NCBI GenBank assembly: GCA_001275005.1
Contig: JWZX01002498.1
Location: 1 to 35,330, forward strand
Source: Chrysochromulina tobinii
Taxonomy: Eukaryota > Haptophyta > Prymnesiales > Chrysochromulinaceae
Length of the DNA: 35,330 bases
Reading direction: 5' to 3'
Shown here: positions 8,101-18,108 of the stretch, piece after piece
Layout: every line of letters begins with the position of its first letter
Position numbering within the stretch: position 1 is the stretch's first letter
Program-made: the position numbers and the translations under genes
Notes under the pieces: generated by a model
Seen by the model: the letters and a program-made list of their open reading frames with translations, nothing else
Database searches by the model: none
Told to the model about the DNA's origin: nothing

Positions 8101-11100
8101 CAGATCGAGCTGCTTGCCTCCCTGCTGCGCGCACATCGCGTTGCTTGGCCTCCTTCTCCATGAGTTTCGTCACCTGTGATGAGGGAGGCAATTCGAGGCC
8201 ATTCGAAGACATCAGATGCAATCAGAGGCCATCAACGAGGTTCTCAATGGGCTTCGTCACCGCCGTTCGGGTGCGCATTGCCCCTCTCATCGACTCGAGG
8301 AGCTGATCGACAGCCACATTCTGACATACCTGTGGTGACGAGGGAAGCAATCAGAGCTCATCAGAGGATTCGTCACACTTGTTGCCAATAGAGGCCCAAT
8401 ACTGACGATGGGTAACGATGGGCTCGACGCTCAAGCAATCAGAGCTCATCAGAGGGTTCGCCACACTTGTTGCCGGTAGAGGTCCAATTTAACGATGGGC
8501 TCGACGATCAAGCGTCGAGCCCGGCGCTCTTCGAAGACACTCTCACTCAGGAGCGCGGGAGGTTGCATCTCCCCGCGGTTCGTCAGGAGCGCGGGAGATT
8601 GAATCTCCCCGCTTTTCGAGCGCGAGCCACGGCTCGAGCCCCGGCTGGACAGCGCCAGCCGTTCCCACTTGCTTGGAGGCTTGGCGGGCGGCGGCGGCTT
8701 CGGGCCTGTCTTGCGTGAGGACTTATTCGCAAGGGCAAGCTCGCCGCGGCGCAGCATCCGATAGATTGTGAACGGGCTCACCTGCATGCACAGCCATCAA
8801 TATTCGATCAGCCTGCATCCAGCCTGCCATCAGCCTGCCATCAGCCTGCCATCAGCCTGCCATCAGCGTGCAATCGGCGCGTCATCCTATAGAGTACCTA
8901 ACGATCACATCAGCCATCAATCCATCAATCACCGGAGCAAGCTTCGCAAAGAGCTGATCCACTTGATGAAGGAGGCAATCAGCATGCGGATCACCGGAGC
9001 AAGCTTCGCAAAGAGTTCATCCACTTGATGAGGGAGGGTCGTACTGAACCCAAGGTCGATCATCGTCGCCAATTGGAAGTCGGCACGCAGCAGCTTGCCG
9101 TCGCCATCATAGTCCCATTTGCGGAAGAAGGCGAGCGCCTCGTCCGCGTGCTCGGCGAGCTGCAAGCTGAGTGGCTGCACGGCTTCAAAGTACTGGAGGA
9201 CGAGTGCGTGAGGGCTCGACTCATCCTGAGCACCGCCCGCTCGCGACTGCGCGCGAAGGGCATGCAAGTCCTCAACCTTCACCCTTCCGCGCGCTTCGGC
9301 ATCGAAGGCCAAGAAGAGCTTATCGACGCCCAACGGGTTGATTCCGACACTCCCCGTGCGAGGGAGGGCGGCCCCAAACTGGCGGCGGTTGAGCGCACCG
9401 CCATGCTCATGCGCCTGGGAGAGGAGGACCTCGATCAACAGACCTTTGGCGTTGGCGCCCCGCGTGACGCCCCAGCAACCCGCCGTCTCGAAGAAAGAAT
9501 CCGCGAACATCAGTTTCTCCCTCGATCTCCGTCGATTCATCGAGCCGTTACTCCACTCGTCGAGGACCTTTTTGGCGGCCGTGTCCCCAGCCTGACCCCC
9601 GGGTTCAAGCTCGTGTGGTGAGCCTGGCTCCGCCGGCAGCGGGGAGCCGGGCTTGGGAGGTGGCATTTCGCAGATCTCCTTTTGGGTGATCGGATGACGT
9701 GTCGTGCGCTTGACGAAACGCGTGGGTCCGCCGTGACGAATCATGCGGTGCATCTCGAGGAGGGTGAGCTCACCATCGCCGTCCACATCCAAGCGTTCAA
9801 AGAGGGCATGCAAGTCATGCTTGTCCGCTGGGCGAGCCCGCCGCCTTCAGGGCGGCTCCAAACTCCTTCTCGTCGACGCTGTTGGTCGCGTCCGTGTCCC
9901 ATTGACGGAGCATGTCGATCGTGCGCGCGCCACTTCGAATGAGGCACTCCTGCAGCTTCTCTACGAGCATATCGCCCGAGTACGTCTTCGCCTGTGGCCA
10001 CACGATGGCCATCGTCGGCATGTAGGAGAGGGTCGGGCGATTGCGCAAGTGCGACCTCGTCGGTCTCCCGTCGTCCTTGAGCGACTCCAGTGCGGCCGAA
10101 GAGTCCGCCACGGCACGTGGCGGCACATTGCCACGAGCGAGGGCGCGCAGCAGCTCATGCGCAGCCACGGATCGGGAGGCATGCCTGATGAGGGTCTCGT
10201 GCTCAGGCTCGATGATGGCACGACCAAGCTCCGGCTCAGGGCTGTCGGCATCGGGGGCGGCATCGTCGATGCCGCCGTCGAGGTCGAAGTCCGCAGATCC
10301 AGAGGAGAGCGCACCGCCGTCCTCGGAGTGATTGCATGCTGATTGCACGCCGTCCTCGGAGGAGGTGAGCAGCTCCACGCCGGGTAGAGCGTCGAGCAGC
10401 CCTTGAATCTCAACCACCGAGATATTGAGCGGCGGCCACACCGACTCGTGCTGCGTTATCTGCCAGAGGCCATCCGCGAGGATCGTCTTGTCGACAAAGC
10501 CGTGGCCGTCGTCGAGCTTGGTGAGCAGCTCTCGGATCCGCATGCGTTCCTGCGCCCAGACCCGCACGTTCAGGAGCCGTGCCACCTCGATGGGCGACCT
10601 GTGGAGCACTCGTCCGAGTGTGGAGAGCGGCGCGAGGGTCGGCGACGACCTGCACTTGATGAGCTCGCTCTTCCGACGAGACGGATCAAGCCGAGCACCA
10701 TCACTGAGGAGCTTGGTGAGCTTGGATTGTGGAGCCCCGTACAAGGCAGCCGCAGCATCCACGCCCGGTGGTGGTGGCAGCGGGCCCGGCGCAGAGACGC
10801 AGTACTCAAATATCAGAGGTGGCACGGATCGGCCGCTTGTTCTTTCGCGAGGGGACATGTGCAAGGCTGTTCTCGACCTCGCCGCGTCGTCGGGCGACGC
10901 TTCGGTTGAGTGAGACGCGACCACCCGCCGAGGCCGTGGCGGCGGGATGCCCAAAGTTGGCGACAACATCGAGCGAGCTCCTCCGGCTGGACGGCCTCCT
11001 CGTCTCGAAGACGCGCACAGTGGGGGACTTGTGAAACGTCCGATATTCCCTTTTGCACAAAACCCCGATTGCATGCATTTGTGGAAGTAAGCTACAGTTG

Positions 11101-11116
11101 GCTTCGATGGACACAT
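5151..11116 (-). CDS. Multi-EF-hand calcium-binding protein, nine exons, one frameshift
   Basis: Proposed minus exons are 8995-11116, 8467-8781, 8261-8329, 8093-8173, 7148-7778, 6586-6858, 5909-6273, 5577-5750 and 5151-5441. They give about 1439 aa once one base in the GGG at 9830-9832 is discounted. Six EF-hand loops are visible in order: DTDATNSVDEKE, DVDGDGELTLLE, DYDGDGKLLRAD, DTTGDGSVDIRE, DEDCNGKIDQHE and DKDEGGRIEYKE. The second is fully canonical; others lack an acidic residue at position 12 or have changed positions 3 or 5. The N-terminal 200 residues are low in complexity. The C-terminal 250 are helical and charged (EALVKRLEEEAGF), perhaps a coiled coil. A calcium-sensor role is inferred. 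Exons 2-5 are well supported. The joints around 6859-7147 and the GC-AG intron at 5442-5576 are weaker, and a split into two genes is possible. Confidence 0.65.
5751..5908. repeat. G-rich minisatellite filling an EF-hand intron
   Basis: The plus strand carries many runs of G3-G9 of the type GGGGTTGGGGTTGGG and GTGGGGTAGGTGCGGGG. Together they make up almost the whole proposed intron 7 of the EF-hand gene. On the sense (minus) strand this is C-rich with CCCCACC units and gives a long pyrimidine-rich tract before the acceptor CTCCCCAG. The plus strand has G-quadruplex potential. Confidence 0.75.
6340..6585. repeat. CAGTCGTCAT minisatellite with copied exon ends
   Basis: Proposed intron 6 of the EF-hand gene (6274-6585) is mostly arrays of TCGTCATCAG or TCGTCATCAC units. 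The arrays are interrupted by copies of the exon-6 end (plus-strand GCGCACGTCGGATAGCGGC, near 6410, 6515 and 6580), with a diverged copy near 6320. Each copy carries the possible donor GTGCGCC, so the intron contains several repeated 5' splice sites. Confidence 0.85.
7901..8049. repeat. 22-bp tandem repeat in EF-hand intron 4
   Basis: About six or seven copies of a 22-bp unit (GCAATCAGAGAGGTCCTCAG plus AC), nearly identical to one another, lie in the intron 7779-8092. The GCAATCAGA core is shared with the intron satellite seen in the other genes. Confidence 0.85.
8932..9030. repeat. Duplicated exon-1 end of the EF-hand gene
   Basis: The plus-strand segment ATCACCGGAGCAAGCTTCGC plus about 30 further bases, ending in ACTTGATGARGGAGG, occurs at about 8931-8983 and again at about 8992-9030. 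The right copy is coding (VDELFAKLAP). The left copy lies in the intron 8782-8994 and repeats the donor region. Confidence 0.8.
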
Positions 11117-11177
11117 TGCAATTCACAAGCCAGTTCACGAGTTGATTCACGCAAGGATCGCTCTCCCTTCCCGTAAA
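11117..11177. promoter_or_regulatory. Short divergent intergenic region
   Basis: The EF-hand start (11116, minus) and an ATG that may begin the glycosyltransferase (11178, plus) are only about 60 bp apart; the distance is about 200 bp if the later ATG at 11315 is used. Any promoter here must serve both directions. I see no clear TATA box. Confidence 0.35.
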
Positions 11178-11314
11178 ATGTTCTCCCTCATGCCAGACCA
11201 CGGTGAGCCTCGCGCCCGATCTAACGTGCCCGAGCGACCTTCCGAAACCCCCGCTCAACTATATCCCATTCTACGCGCTCCGCAGGCACGACGGTCAATC
11301 GGCAATCGGAGTTC

Positions 11315-12723
11315 ATGCGACGTACTTCCGAGCAGCGCAGCACGCTGCCAGCATGGTGGACGCGACTAGAGGAGGCCGGGCCAACGAAAAAATGGAAGCC
11401 GCACTTCGTGCCGTACGATGCTGCATGTCCTGCTCGCCCCATGCGCTGGATGAGCACTCGCTGGCGTGGCCAGCATAATCTATCGGATCCTTGCTTCCAT
11501 TTTCCGCAGGGCATCGCTCGACGTTGCGATTGGACAGTATTGATGCACGGACAGAAGACCAAGCAAGGGTCCAAAGGCATGGAGCTGCGCGTCTATGGCA
11601 GTGCGTCGCGGCAGCCACGACACATCTTCGTGAGAGCCGATAAATGGATCCTCGAGCGCTTCTTCGCACGGGTGCTCCCACTCATAAGAAACACGACACG
11701 TTTCGTGCTGCTCACGGGCGATTCGGATATGACGGTTCCAAAGCAGGTCGACAGCCGCTTCCCATCGTACGTTGGAACCGAGCTCGGCCGTCAGCTCGAC
11801 GCTCTACGAACCGACCCGCGGCTGGTGCACTGGTTCGCAGAGAACCTCGACACGGCTGGCTTGCCCAAGATGTCGGCACTGCCCATCGGCATGATTGAGG
11901 CGCGGCCCGAGCTCGATAGGGTAGCGATGAGCCCCCCGGTGCGTCGAAGTTGCTCCGTACCGGGCGTCGTACCGGGCGCGCCCCGGTGCCCCCCGGCGCG
12001 TGCTCTGTGCGTGGCACGGCTGCCACCGGTGATGCGTCCCCAGTGGTTGGACCGGCAAGACGTGCAGAAGCTCTGTCGTGGCCCGTGGGCGGGATTTACG
12101 AGCACGTCCGCGACACGCAGGGGCGACGCGGGGGGGAAGGTCGACCTGATTTCGTCCGAGCAGTGGGTCGCGACACTGGCTCGACACGAGTTCACACTCT
12201 GTGTGCACGGAGGCGGTCTCTCGCCCAATCCGAAGGCGTGGGAGGCATTGCTCGCGGGCTCGATTCCGATCCTCGCACGCGACCCCGAGGGAATGGGCAG
12301 TCTCACCGAAGTGTTCGAGGGGCTTCCCGTCGCGTGGGTGACGCGCTGGTCAGCCGATGCGTTGTCGCCGACCAAATTGCAGGCATGGCTCAAGGAGCTT
12401 CGCCCGGCGTTTGAACAGCCGGAGAAGCGCGCGGAGGTCCTCAAACGGCTTAGTATGGAGTACTGGTGGCAAAAGGTGGAGGCAATGGCAAATAAGGGCG
12501 GCGGTGGCGGGAGCGAGGGCATCGCCGAGACAGGGGTGGAGGGCGGCGGCGGCGGCGAGACTGAGGACGAGGCAAAGAAAGCGCGCAGGAGGCGGAAATT
12601 GGAGAGGATGGCCAGGATGGCGAAGGGGGGCGGCGACGGCGGGAGTGAGGACGAGGCACGGGCAGGCACGAGTAAGAGGCGGGAGAAGGACGCGCAGGCG
12701 GAGGAGCAGCCTTCTACGGTGGT

Positions 12724-12756
<33 letters not shown>

Positions 12757-12964
12757 CTCCAACTCACCAGGAACATGGTCACAGGACTTGGAGGCAAAGG
12801 CCCGGCGACGGAAGGAGAAGCAGCGGCGGAAGCTCGAGCGCGAGAAGGTCCTGTCGAAGCAGCGTACCGGTAGGAGTGCTTCCGAGGGGTCACCTGCAGT
12901 CGTTCATGTTCATACCGGGCGGAGTGCTCCCGAGGGGGCACTGGCGGCTAACAGTGGAAAATGA
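11315..12964 (+). CDS. Exostosin-like glycosyltransferase domain protein
   Basis: The 549-aa product has a glycosyltransferase-like core at about residues 70-380. FVLLTGDSDMTVP is followed by LVHWFAENLD and LPIGMIEARPE. Then comes ARHEFTLCVHGGGLSPNPKA with WEALLAGSIPIL, the pattern of exostosin/GT47-type domains where a conserved loop binds the sugar nucleotide. The last 150 residues are low in complexity: Gly runs, Arg/Lys/Glu-rich blocks and an Ala run near 12720-12760. No transmembrane anchor is visible from this start. An alternative first exon (11178-11202, MFSLMPDH) joined by an 83-bp GT-AG intron to 11286 keeps the frame and would extend the N-terminus. Donor and acceptor substrates are unknown. 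Confidence 0.7.
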
Positions 12965-13466
12965 GCACCCCGCACTCCTCAGTCGCAGCTGCTTCGACGT
13001 GAAATTGGGTTCTTTCGCCGCCCGCACAATCGTTTAGAGCCCACAAACATAATGCGCGAAAATGATCCCCTTGTCCCATGTCCCGCCTTCCGACCACTCT
13101 GCTTCTTACAGCAAGCCCTGCTGTGGTCTCGTCGATGGTGCATGGTCTCGTCTCGCCCCAGTGTGTCAGTGTACCGGTGTGTGCCCCGCCCCCGGCTCCC
13201 CCCCGGTGTCTTTGTGCAGGCTCTTCAGGAGTGTCTTTTTGCCTTGCTTGTTGTCTTTTTCGGTAAACCGGTCACCTTGAAACACGTATAGAGTTGCGAG
13301 TTGGAATCTTCTGACGATGCGACGACGACAAGACACACACTTTTTCCAACGATAACGACAACTACGGTACATCATCAACGAACCCCATCCTGCATGCCCT
13401 CGAGTAGGCGGCCGAGTATTAACAGCCAGTTCACACGAGTTGGATGTGAACGTGAACACGAGTTGG
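12965..13466 (+). other. Intergenic between two plus-strand genes
   Basis: No supported gene. Overlapping plus frames at 13052-13291 have no domain and differ in all three phases. The segment should hold the glycosyltransferase 3' UTR and the oxygenase promoter. Confidence 0.4.
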
Positions 13467-14579
13467 ATGCCGAAAATGGAATTTGGAAAAATGCAAACGC
13501 CACGTTCGACCGACATGCTGCTCCATCACGAGGTGTTCAAGAACGAGGGAGCCACGCCCGGCCCCGCCAAGGCACATGAGTGGCGTGACTCGAACAGCAC
13601 GCCAACCTCGGTCCTCGATGCGATGCAAGAGCTCGAAGCGATGCAAGAGGGTCGAGCGCAGATTGACGCCGATTGGGCGGCGGCGGCACTGCCATCGCCG
13701 ACTGTGCCGCCGGCTGCTGCGGAGCCACTCACACCTGCACCTGCGCCGCTGCCGCCAACCCCACTGCCAGTGCCGCCTCCACCCACGAATGTGGCGGAGC
13801 TCCGCGTCACGCCATGCGCAGAGCTGCCCCTCGTGTCCACAGTCGAGGGGTTCGCGACTGCGGCGGAGTGCGAGAGCCTCATTGCGGCGGCTTACGAAGT
13901 GCTGGCTTCGTACGACCGGGAGCCCCAGCCACGCGAGCGCATCCCCGTTGCTGCGAGCAGTGAGGCACGGCGCCTGCACGCGAGGCTCCACGCTCGTCTG
14001 CTCTCGCTCATCGAGGCGTGGCCAGGCGATGAGCTGCGATGGGCCACGGACCTTTTTGGACAGGGCGCCGGGCTAAGTGAGATGACGTTCCGATACTCAG
14101 CCGGGGAACCTGCGATCAACATCTACACGGTCGGTGGCGAGTTCGCGCCGCACACGGACGAGGAGCACCTCACCATGCTCATGCCGCTCAGCGGCGGCTT
14201 TGAAGGCGGGGGCACTGCGTTCTGGGGGGCGACCAGCCACCTCCGTCCCGATTTGGGAGTGGACGGTTTGAGCACGGAGGAGCGTATGCGCGCGCATGCG
14301 GACCGCACGAACTGGCTGCCGCCTCAGCTCGTGCTCAAGCCGCCCGCGGGCACGGCAATCCTCTTCGGGGGCGATGTAACGCACGCGGGCTTGCCTGTTT
14401 TGGAAGGCACGCGTCACTTGTTCGTGATGTCGTTCTCGCTCAAGCCAGCTTGGAGGCCACGCGTCATCTACGTGCACGAGGAGGACGAGGAGGACGAGGA
14501 GGACGAGGAGGACGAGGAGGACGAGGAAGACGAGGAAGACGAGGACGAGGACGAGGATATTGATGACGATGCGCGGTGA
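13467..14579 (+). CDS. Prolyl-4-hydroxylase-like 2OG-Fe(II) oxygenase
   Basis: From the ATG at 13467 the product is 370 aa. The double-stranded beta-helix core shows the iron ligands His229 and Asp231 (PHTDEEH) and His306 (GDVTHAG). The 2-oxoglutarate-binding basic residue is probably Arg316 (EGTRHLFVMSF). FEGGGTAFW and LKPPAGTAILF between them are typical of the P4Hc group. These enzymes use O2 and 2-oxoglutarate to hydroxylate proline or other side chains; the substrate here is unknown. Residues about 75-108 are Pro/Ala-rich. The C-terminus is a Glu/Asp tail of about 35 residues. There is no signal peptide, so a cytosolic or nuclear site is likely. The frame is open further upstream, but only from a TTG codon. 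Confidence 0.85.
   Translation: MPKMEFGKMQTPRSTDMLLHHEVFKNEGATPGPAKAHEWRDSNSTPTSVLDAMQELEAMQEGRAQIDADWAAAALPSPTVPPAAAEPLTPAPAPLPPTPLPVPPPPTNVAELRVTPCAELPLVSTVEGFATAAECESLIAAAYEVLASYDREPQPRERIPVAASSEARRLHARLHARLLSLIEAWPGDELRWATDLFGQGAGLSEMTFRYSAGEPAINIYTVGGEFAPHTDEEHLTMLMPLSGGFEGGGTAFWGATSHLRPDLGVDGLSTEERMRAHADRTNWLPPQLVLKPPAGTAILFGGDVTHAGLPVLEGTRHLFVMSFSLKPAWRPRVIYVHEEDEEDEEDEEDEEDEEDEEDEDEDEDIDDDAR
14478..14565 (+). repeat. GAGGAC hexanucleotide repeat coding an acidic tail
   Basis: The end of the oxygenase gene is a run of GAGGACGAG units that drifts into GACGAGGACGAGG. It encodes an almost pure Glu/Asp tail just before the stop. Near-identity of the units suggests length instability. Confidence 0.9.
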
Positions 14580-14754
14580 AGAGGAGGAAGACGATAAGGA
14601 GCTCAGCGGTCGAATGGATATGGGGATGGGGAGCATCAGTCAGTACGGTATGCATGATAGTTAGATCAGTCGTGAAGTATAAATCTATACGTAATAGGTT
14701 TGCGATCTCCCAGGGGTTCCGGCGTTCCGCGGAGTTCTCTCGTCTCAAATATAA

Positions 14755-17700
14755 TCACGTGAGGTCCATCACGTTGGCACTCGCATCACTCTCACCAGCA
14801 GCAGCAGCGCTCCGCGATGCCCCAAGCGACGCCGAGACGAGCGCGGAGCCGGCAAACCCGTCCTCGGGTGCACGCGGTTTGCCTCCACTCGCGCTGCCGA
14901 ACGCCTCCTCGATCGCGGGCATCTCTGCCACGCGGCTCGTGTCGATGTAAACGTGGATGAACGAGTTCGGAAGCACGCCAGCATCGGAGAGCGTCTGCTC
15001 GTCATTGAGCAGCTCATCGCCGTCAATAAAGAGGCGCTGCTGAGACGGCGACCATTCGGTCGCTTGGTAGATACGCAGCTTCAGATTGAGGACGTTGATG
15101 GACGAGCTGGCGCGAACGCTCAACTTCGAGCCTGCCGACGCACGCGACGATCGGCGGGCGGGCCGCCCGCTGTCGCCGCCGCCGCTGCTGTCCGCCACAT
15201 CGACGCTGCCGCCCCCGCCGCCCCCGCCGCCGCCGCTGCCGCCGCCGCTCCCGCTTGCTTTATCCACGTTTGGCAGAGCCGCCAGCTTCTTCAAATGCAC
15301 GGGCTGCTCCGTGTACTCGAGGAGCGCACCGAGCACTTCTAAGCCCAGTTTCGTCGAGCACCCCTCGCACACGGGGGGCTGACATACGAAGCTGCCGTCG
15401 TCACGCAGCTCGCAGCTCGGCAGCCGCAGATCCGTGAGATCGGACAGCGAAGCTCCGTTGGCAAGCTCGAGCGCTTCCTCTGCAGTGACCATGCACAAGC
15501 GTGCGCCTAATTGCTTGTCTCGCTCGGCCTCACGGCGGCTGAGCGCACCGCCGCTGCCGCCGCGCTCTCCATAGCGGCCTTCAAAGGATCCATTCCGAGG
15601 CAGAAGGCCCATCACGTTGCGGACACACAGCTCAGGCTGAATGAGCAGCTTGCCATGATCCGTGCAGCACTCGGCGCCGCGTGGCGCGCCAGGCTTGCTT
15701 ACGTGGGTCGATTGCACGGCATGGCGCCATTCGGCGATCCATGTGCCATCCAGGAGGTAGAGCGGCCTCGTAGAACGTAGGACGTCGGGGTCGAGCCGCC
15801 CATCCTCCTGCAGCAGCCGCCCCAAGCGCTGCCGCTGCGCTGAGCGTGAGGCGATCTCCGACTTGGCGCTCAACTTGGCGCTCATCTTCTCATCCGCCTT
15901 GGCGGCTTCCCTCTCGCATTCCGACACCAGGCACGCCGCGCACTCGACCAGACGGCCATCGCCGTCGCCTCTGCCAACGGCCTCGACCAGTATCGGAATG
16001 CTGTCGGGGAACAGGGCAAAGAGATGCCCCCACGCCTCGGCGCCGATCGTGCGTGCATGCGCCTCGAGCCGCAGCAGCTTATCGTGTGGGCAGAAGAGCT
16101 CGCGTGTCGCATCCCTCTGTCCCTCGCTAAGCCATCTGACCCATTTGCTTCCAGTGAGCCTGGGCACGTAGTAGTAGTCGTCATGCGGCACGCCCCCATC
16201 GCCTCCGTTCGCCTCCACTGAGGCGTGTTTCGTCAGACTGGACGAGGCGCTGTTGAGGGCGACCGCCAGCGCGGCCTTGTGCGCCTCCTTGGCCATCTCC
16301 AGCTGCCTCCTCTCCCATTCCGCGTCCGCACACTCGACGCACCCGGTCGCAAGTAGCTCCGGTCCTCCTCCAAAGAGCCCGAGGAGCTTTTGCCATGCGG
16401 CTACCGAGATGAGTTTCATCGCGCCGGTGCTCACGTGCTTCGGGTCCGCCGCTCCACCGTGGCAGCACTCGATAAATTGGTTGCGAATGGGTCCGAGCTC
16501 GTCGGTGGTGCCTCGTGGCCCCAGTGTCAGGCACGCTTGCAGCCACCTGCTCTCGATCCATCGGCCGTCGTGGCCATCAGAGCGAAGGATCGGACGGAGC
16601 TCGTCGATAAGAGTCTGCCGCGCCGTGAGGCGCTCAGTGTGCGCGCACAGAGCGTCCTGATACTTCTCGGTGGCGGCACGCAGCGCCACATTCGCCGCAT
16701 GCACCGCCTCGCGCACCGTCGCCGGCGCCTGCACCTCCGCGTGCGTCGCCTGCGCCTCCGCGATCACATCGTCGCGCGTGTACATGAGCATGTACGCCTC
16801 GTGCGATGCAAAGAGCCGCCCGTCGCAGGGGGCGCTCTGCTTGAGGAGCGTCACGCCGTTCGGCTTGGGCTTGGTCGCCGCCTTGGCAGGGTCGAAATCT
16901 TCCTCTGTGACGAGCTCGTCGTTCACCGTCAGCCAGCGTGCGGCCGGACTCTGTTCGAGAATACGCGCCGTATAGTGCCCCGAGTGCGCCGACGCCCCCG
17001 AATGCATCAAGACCGCCGTCAGTCGATAGGTGTTCACAGCTTGGGTCGAGGGCGCATTGCTGTGAACATGGCTGTGGCCGCCAGCCGGGCCGAAGACAAG
17101 CGAGCTCGTGTCAAGGAGCTCTGGGAAAATGATCGGGTCGCTCACCTTCTTCTTGGCATCCTTGTTCGGATCGTACACAAAGCGCTTGAGCTGCAGGCAG
17201 AGCACCGGCGGCAGCTGGCGAATCGCGATCTGCCGTGTGGCGTCGCGACGGCCCTTGCAGTGAATGCACTCGTACTGGTTGCTCCCGTCGAGATGCTCCA
17301 CTGCTATATACTCGTCGAGCGCTTGCTGCAGCGTCGGGCGCACATTGAGATCCAGTTCATAGAACGGGAAGCAGATGGACGACGAGTCGGAGGGCGTGCG
17401 GCAGGTGCAGCACTGCGTGTGGTAGCAAAACGAGCCGCGAAAGTGGTCCTGAACGAGGGTTTGTATGGCCGGCTCCGGAGAAAGCTTCAGCTGCTCCTCT
17501 AGGAATGAGAGCAGCAGCTTGCAAAACTCCGACGCATCCTGCTGCACGGACACGTCGAGGCTGAGCGCGGACGTGAGGGCCGCCGGGTCGTAGCACGCGG
17601 AGTCCGAATGCTGAAGATTCGCAAACAGGAGTTGCAGCTGGCGGCAGACCTCATCGGCCCGCACCTCCTCTGGGCGGCGCGACGAGCCGGTGGAGGCCGC

Positions 17701-18108
17701 CGCCGCCGCTGCCTCGGGCGGTGGTGGCTGCCCACTGCTACCGCCACCAGCACCTGCCCCACCAGCCCACTTGTAGATGCCACGGCGGAATCCGACATTC
17801 ATGTGCAGGCATTGAAGCAGCGAGTTCATGTAGCATGTTGCCCCGAGATTGCGGAGACCTGTGCCTGCCGTGGCGTCGGTACGCACTTTGTCTCTTGGCT
17901 CCAACCCGAATAAGAGCTTCGCGTCTGCATCCTTGGCGGCCTTCTTTGCGGCCGCCTCCACAGCCTGGAGATCGGTCGGATCTGCCGCGCTCTTCTGCTT
18001 CTTCGCCGCAGCTTGCGTGGCCAGTCCATAGATGTACTGTTGCCGCGCCTTGGCGTCGGACAGCTGCGGCATCGGCATCGCGTCGCGACGCACTTTCTTG
18101 CCAGACAT
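14755..18108 (-). CDS. USP48: USP48-type ubiquitin carboxyl-terminal hydrolase
   Basis: The 1117-aa product is one uninterrupted exon from the ATG at 18108. The USP domain has a Cys box (GLRNLGATCYMNSLLQC, Cys92 the nucleophile), QQDASEF near 190, zinc-binding pairs Cys233/Cys236 and Cys281/Cys284, and a His box (HSGHYTARI, His378). Asn396 or Asp397 (TVNDELV) is the likely third catalytic residue. Three DUSP-like segments follow: WIESRWLQACL, SKWVRWLSEGQRD and GTWIAEWRHAVQ. A ubiquitin-like fold comes near 1002-1057 (NVLNLKLRIYQATEWSPSQQ), and then a tail. This order, USP then DUSPs then UBL, is that of animal USP48 and plant UBP26, which remove ubiquitin from nuclear proteins including histones. 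The frame stays open upstream to 18306, but that part overlaps the divergent gene and looks like leader. Confidence 0.93.
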   Translation of the reverse strand: MSGKKVRRDAMPMPQLSDAKARQQYIYGLATQAAAKKQKSAADPTDLQAVEAAAKKAAKDADAKLLFGLEPRDKVRTDATAGTGLRNLGATCYMNSLLQCLHMNVGFRRGIYKWAGGAGAGGGSSGQPPPPEAAAAAASTGSSRRPEEVRADEVCRQLQLLFANLQHSDSACYDPAALTSALSLDVSVQQDASEFCKLLLSFLEEQLKLSPEPAIQTLVQDHFRGSFCYHTQCCTCRTPSDSSSICFPFYELDLNVRPTLQQALDEYIAVEHLDGSNQYECIHCKGRRDATRQIAIRQLPPVLCLQLKRFVYDPNKDAKKKVSDPIIFPELLDTSSLVFGPAGGHSHVHSNAPSTQAVNTYRLTAVLMHSGASAHSGHYTARILEQSPAARWLTVNDELVTEEDFDPAKAATKPKPNGVTLLKQSAPCDGRLFASHEAYMLMYTRDDVIAEAQATHAEVQAPATVREAVHAANVALRAATEKYQDALCAHTERLTARQTLIDELRPILRSDGHDGRWIESRWLQACLTLGPRGTTDELGPIRNQFIECCHGGAADPKHVSTGAMKLISVAAWQKLLGLFGGGPELLATGCVECADAEWERRQLEMAKEAHKAALAVALNSASSSLTKHASVEANGGDGGVPHDDYYYVPRLTGSKWVRWLSEGQRDATRELFCPHDKLLRLEAHARTIGAEAWGHLFALFPDSIPILVEAVGRGDGDGRLVECAACLVSECEREAAKADEKMSAKLSAKSEIASRSAQRQRLGRLLQEDGRLDPDVLRSTRPLYLLDGTWIAEWRHAVQSTHVSKPGAPRGAECCTDHGKLLIQPELCVRNVMGLLPRNGSFEGRYGERGGSGGALSRREAERDKQLGARLCMVTAEEALELANGASLSDLTDLRLPSCELRDDGSFVCQPPVCEGCSTKLGLEVLGALLEYTEQPVHLKKLAALPNVDKASGSGGGSGGGGGGGGGSVDVADSSGGGDSGRPARRSSRASAGSKLSVRASSSINVLNLKLRIYQATEWSPSQQRLFIDGDELLNDEQTLSDAGVLPNSFIHVYIDTSRVAEMPAIEEAFGSASGGKPRAPEDGFAGSALVSASLGASRSAAAAGESDASANVMDLT

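Noticed and set aside
11791-12762. 323-aa minus-strand frame
   Set aside because: It is the shadow of the glycosyltransferase; its Ala, Pro and Ser runs are complements of the Gly and Glu-rich tail.
16390-17502. 370-aa plus-strand frame
   Set aside because: It is the antisense shadow of the catalytic domain of the USP48-type gene, whose motifs are unmistakable on the minus strand.
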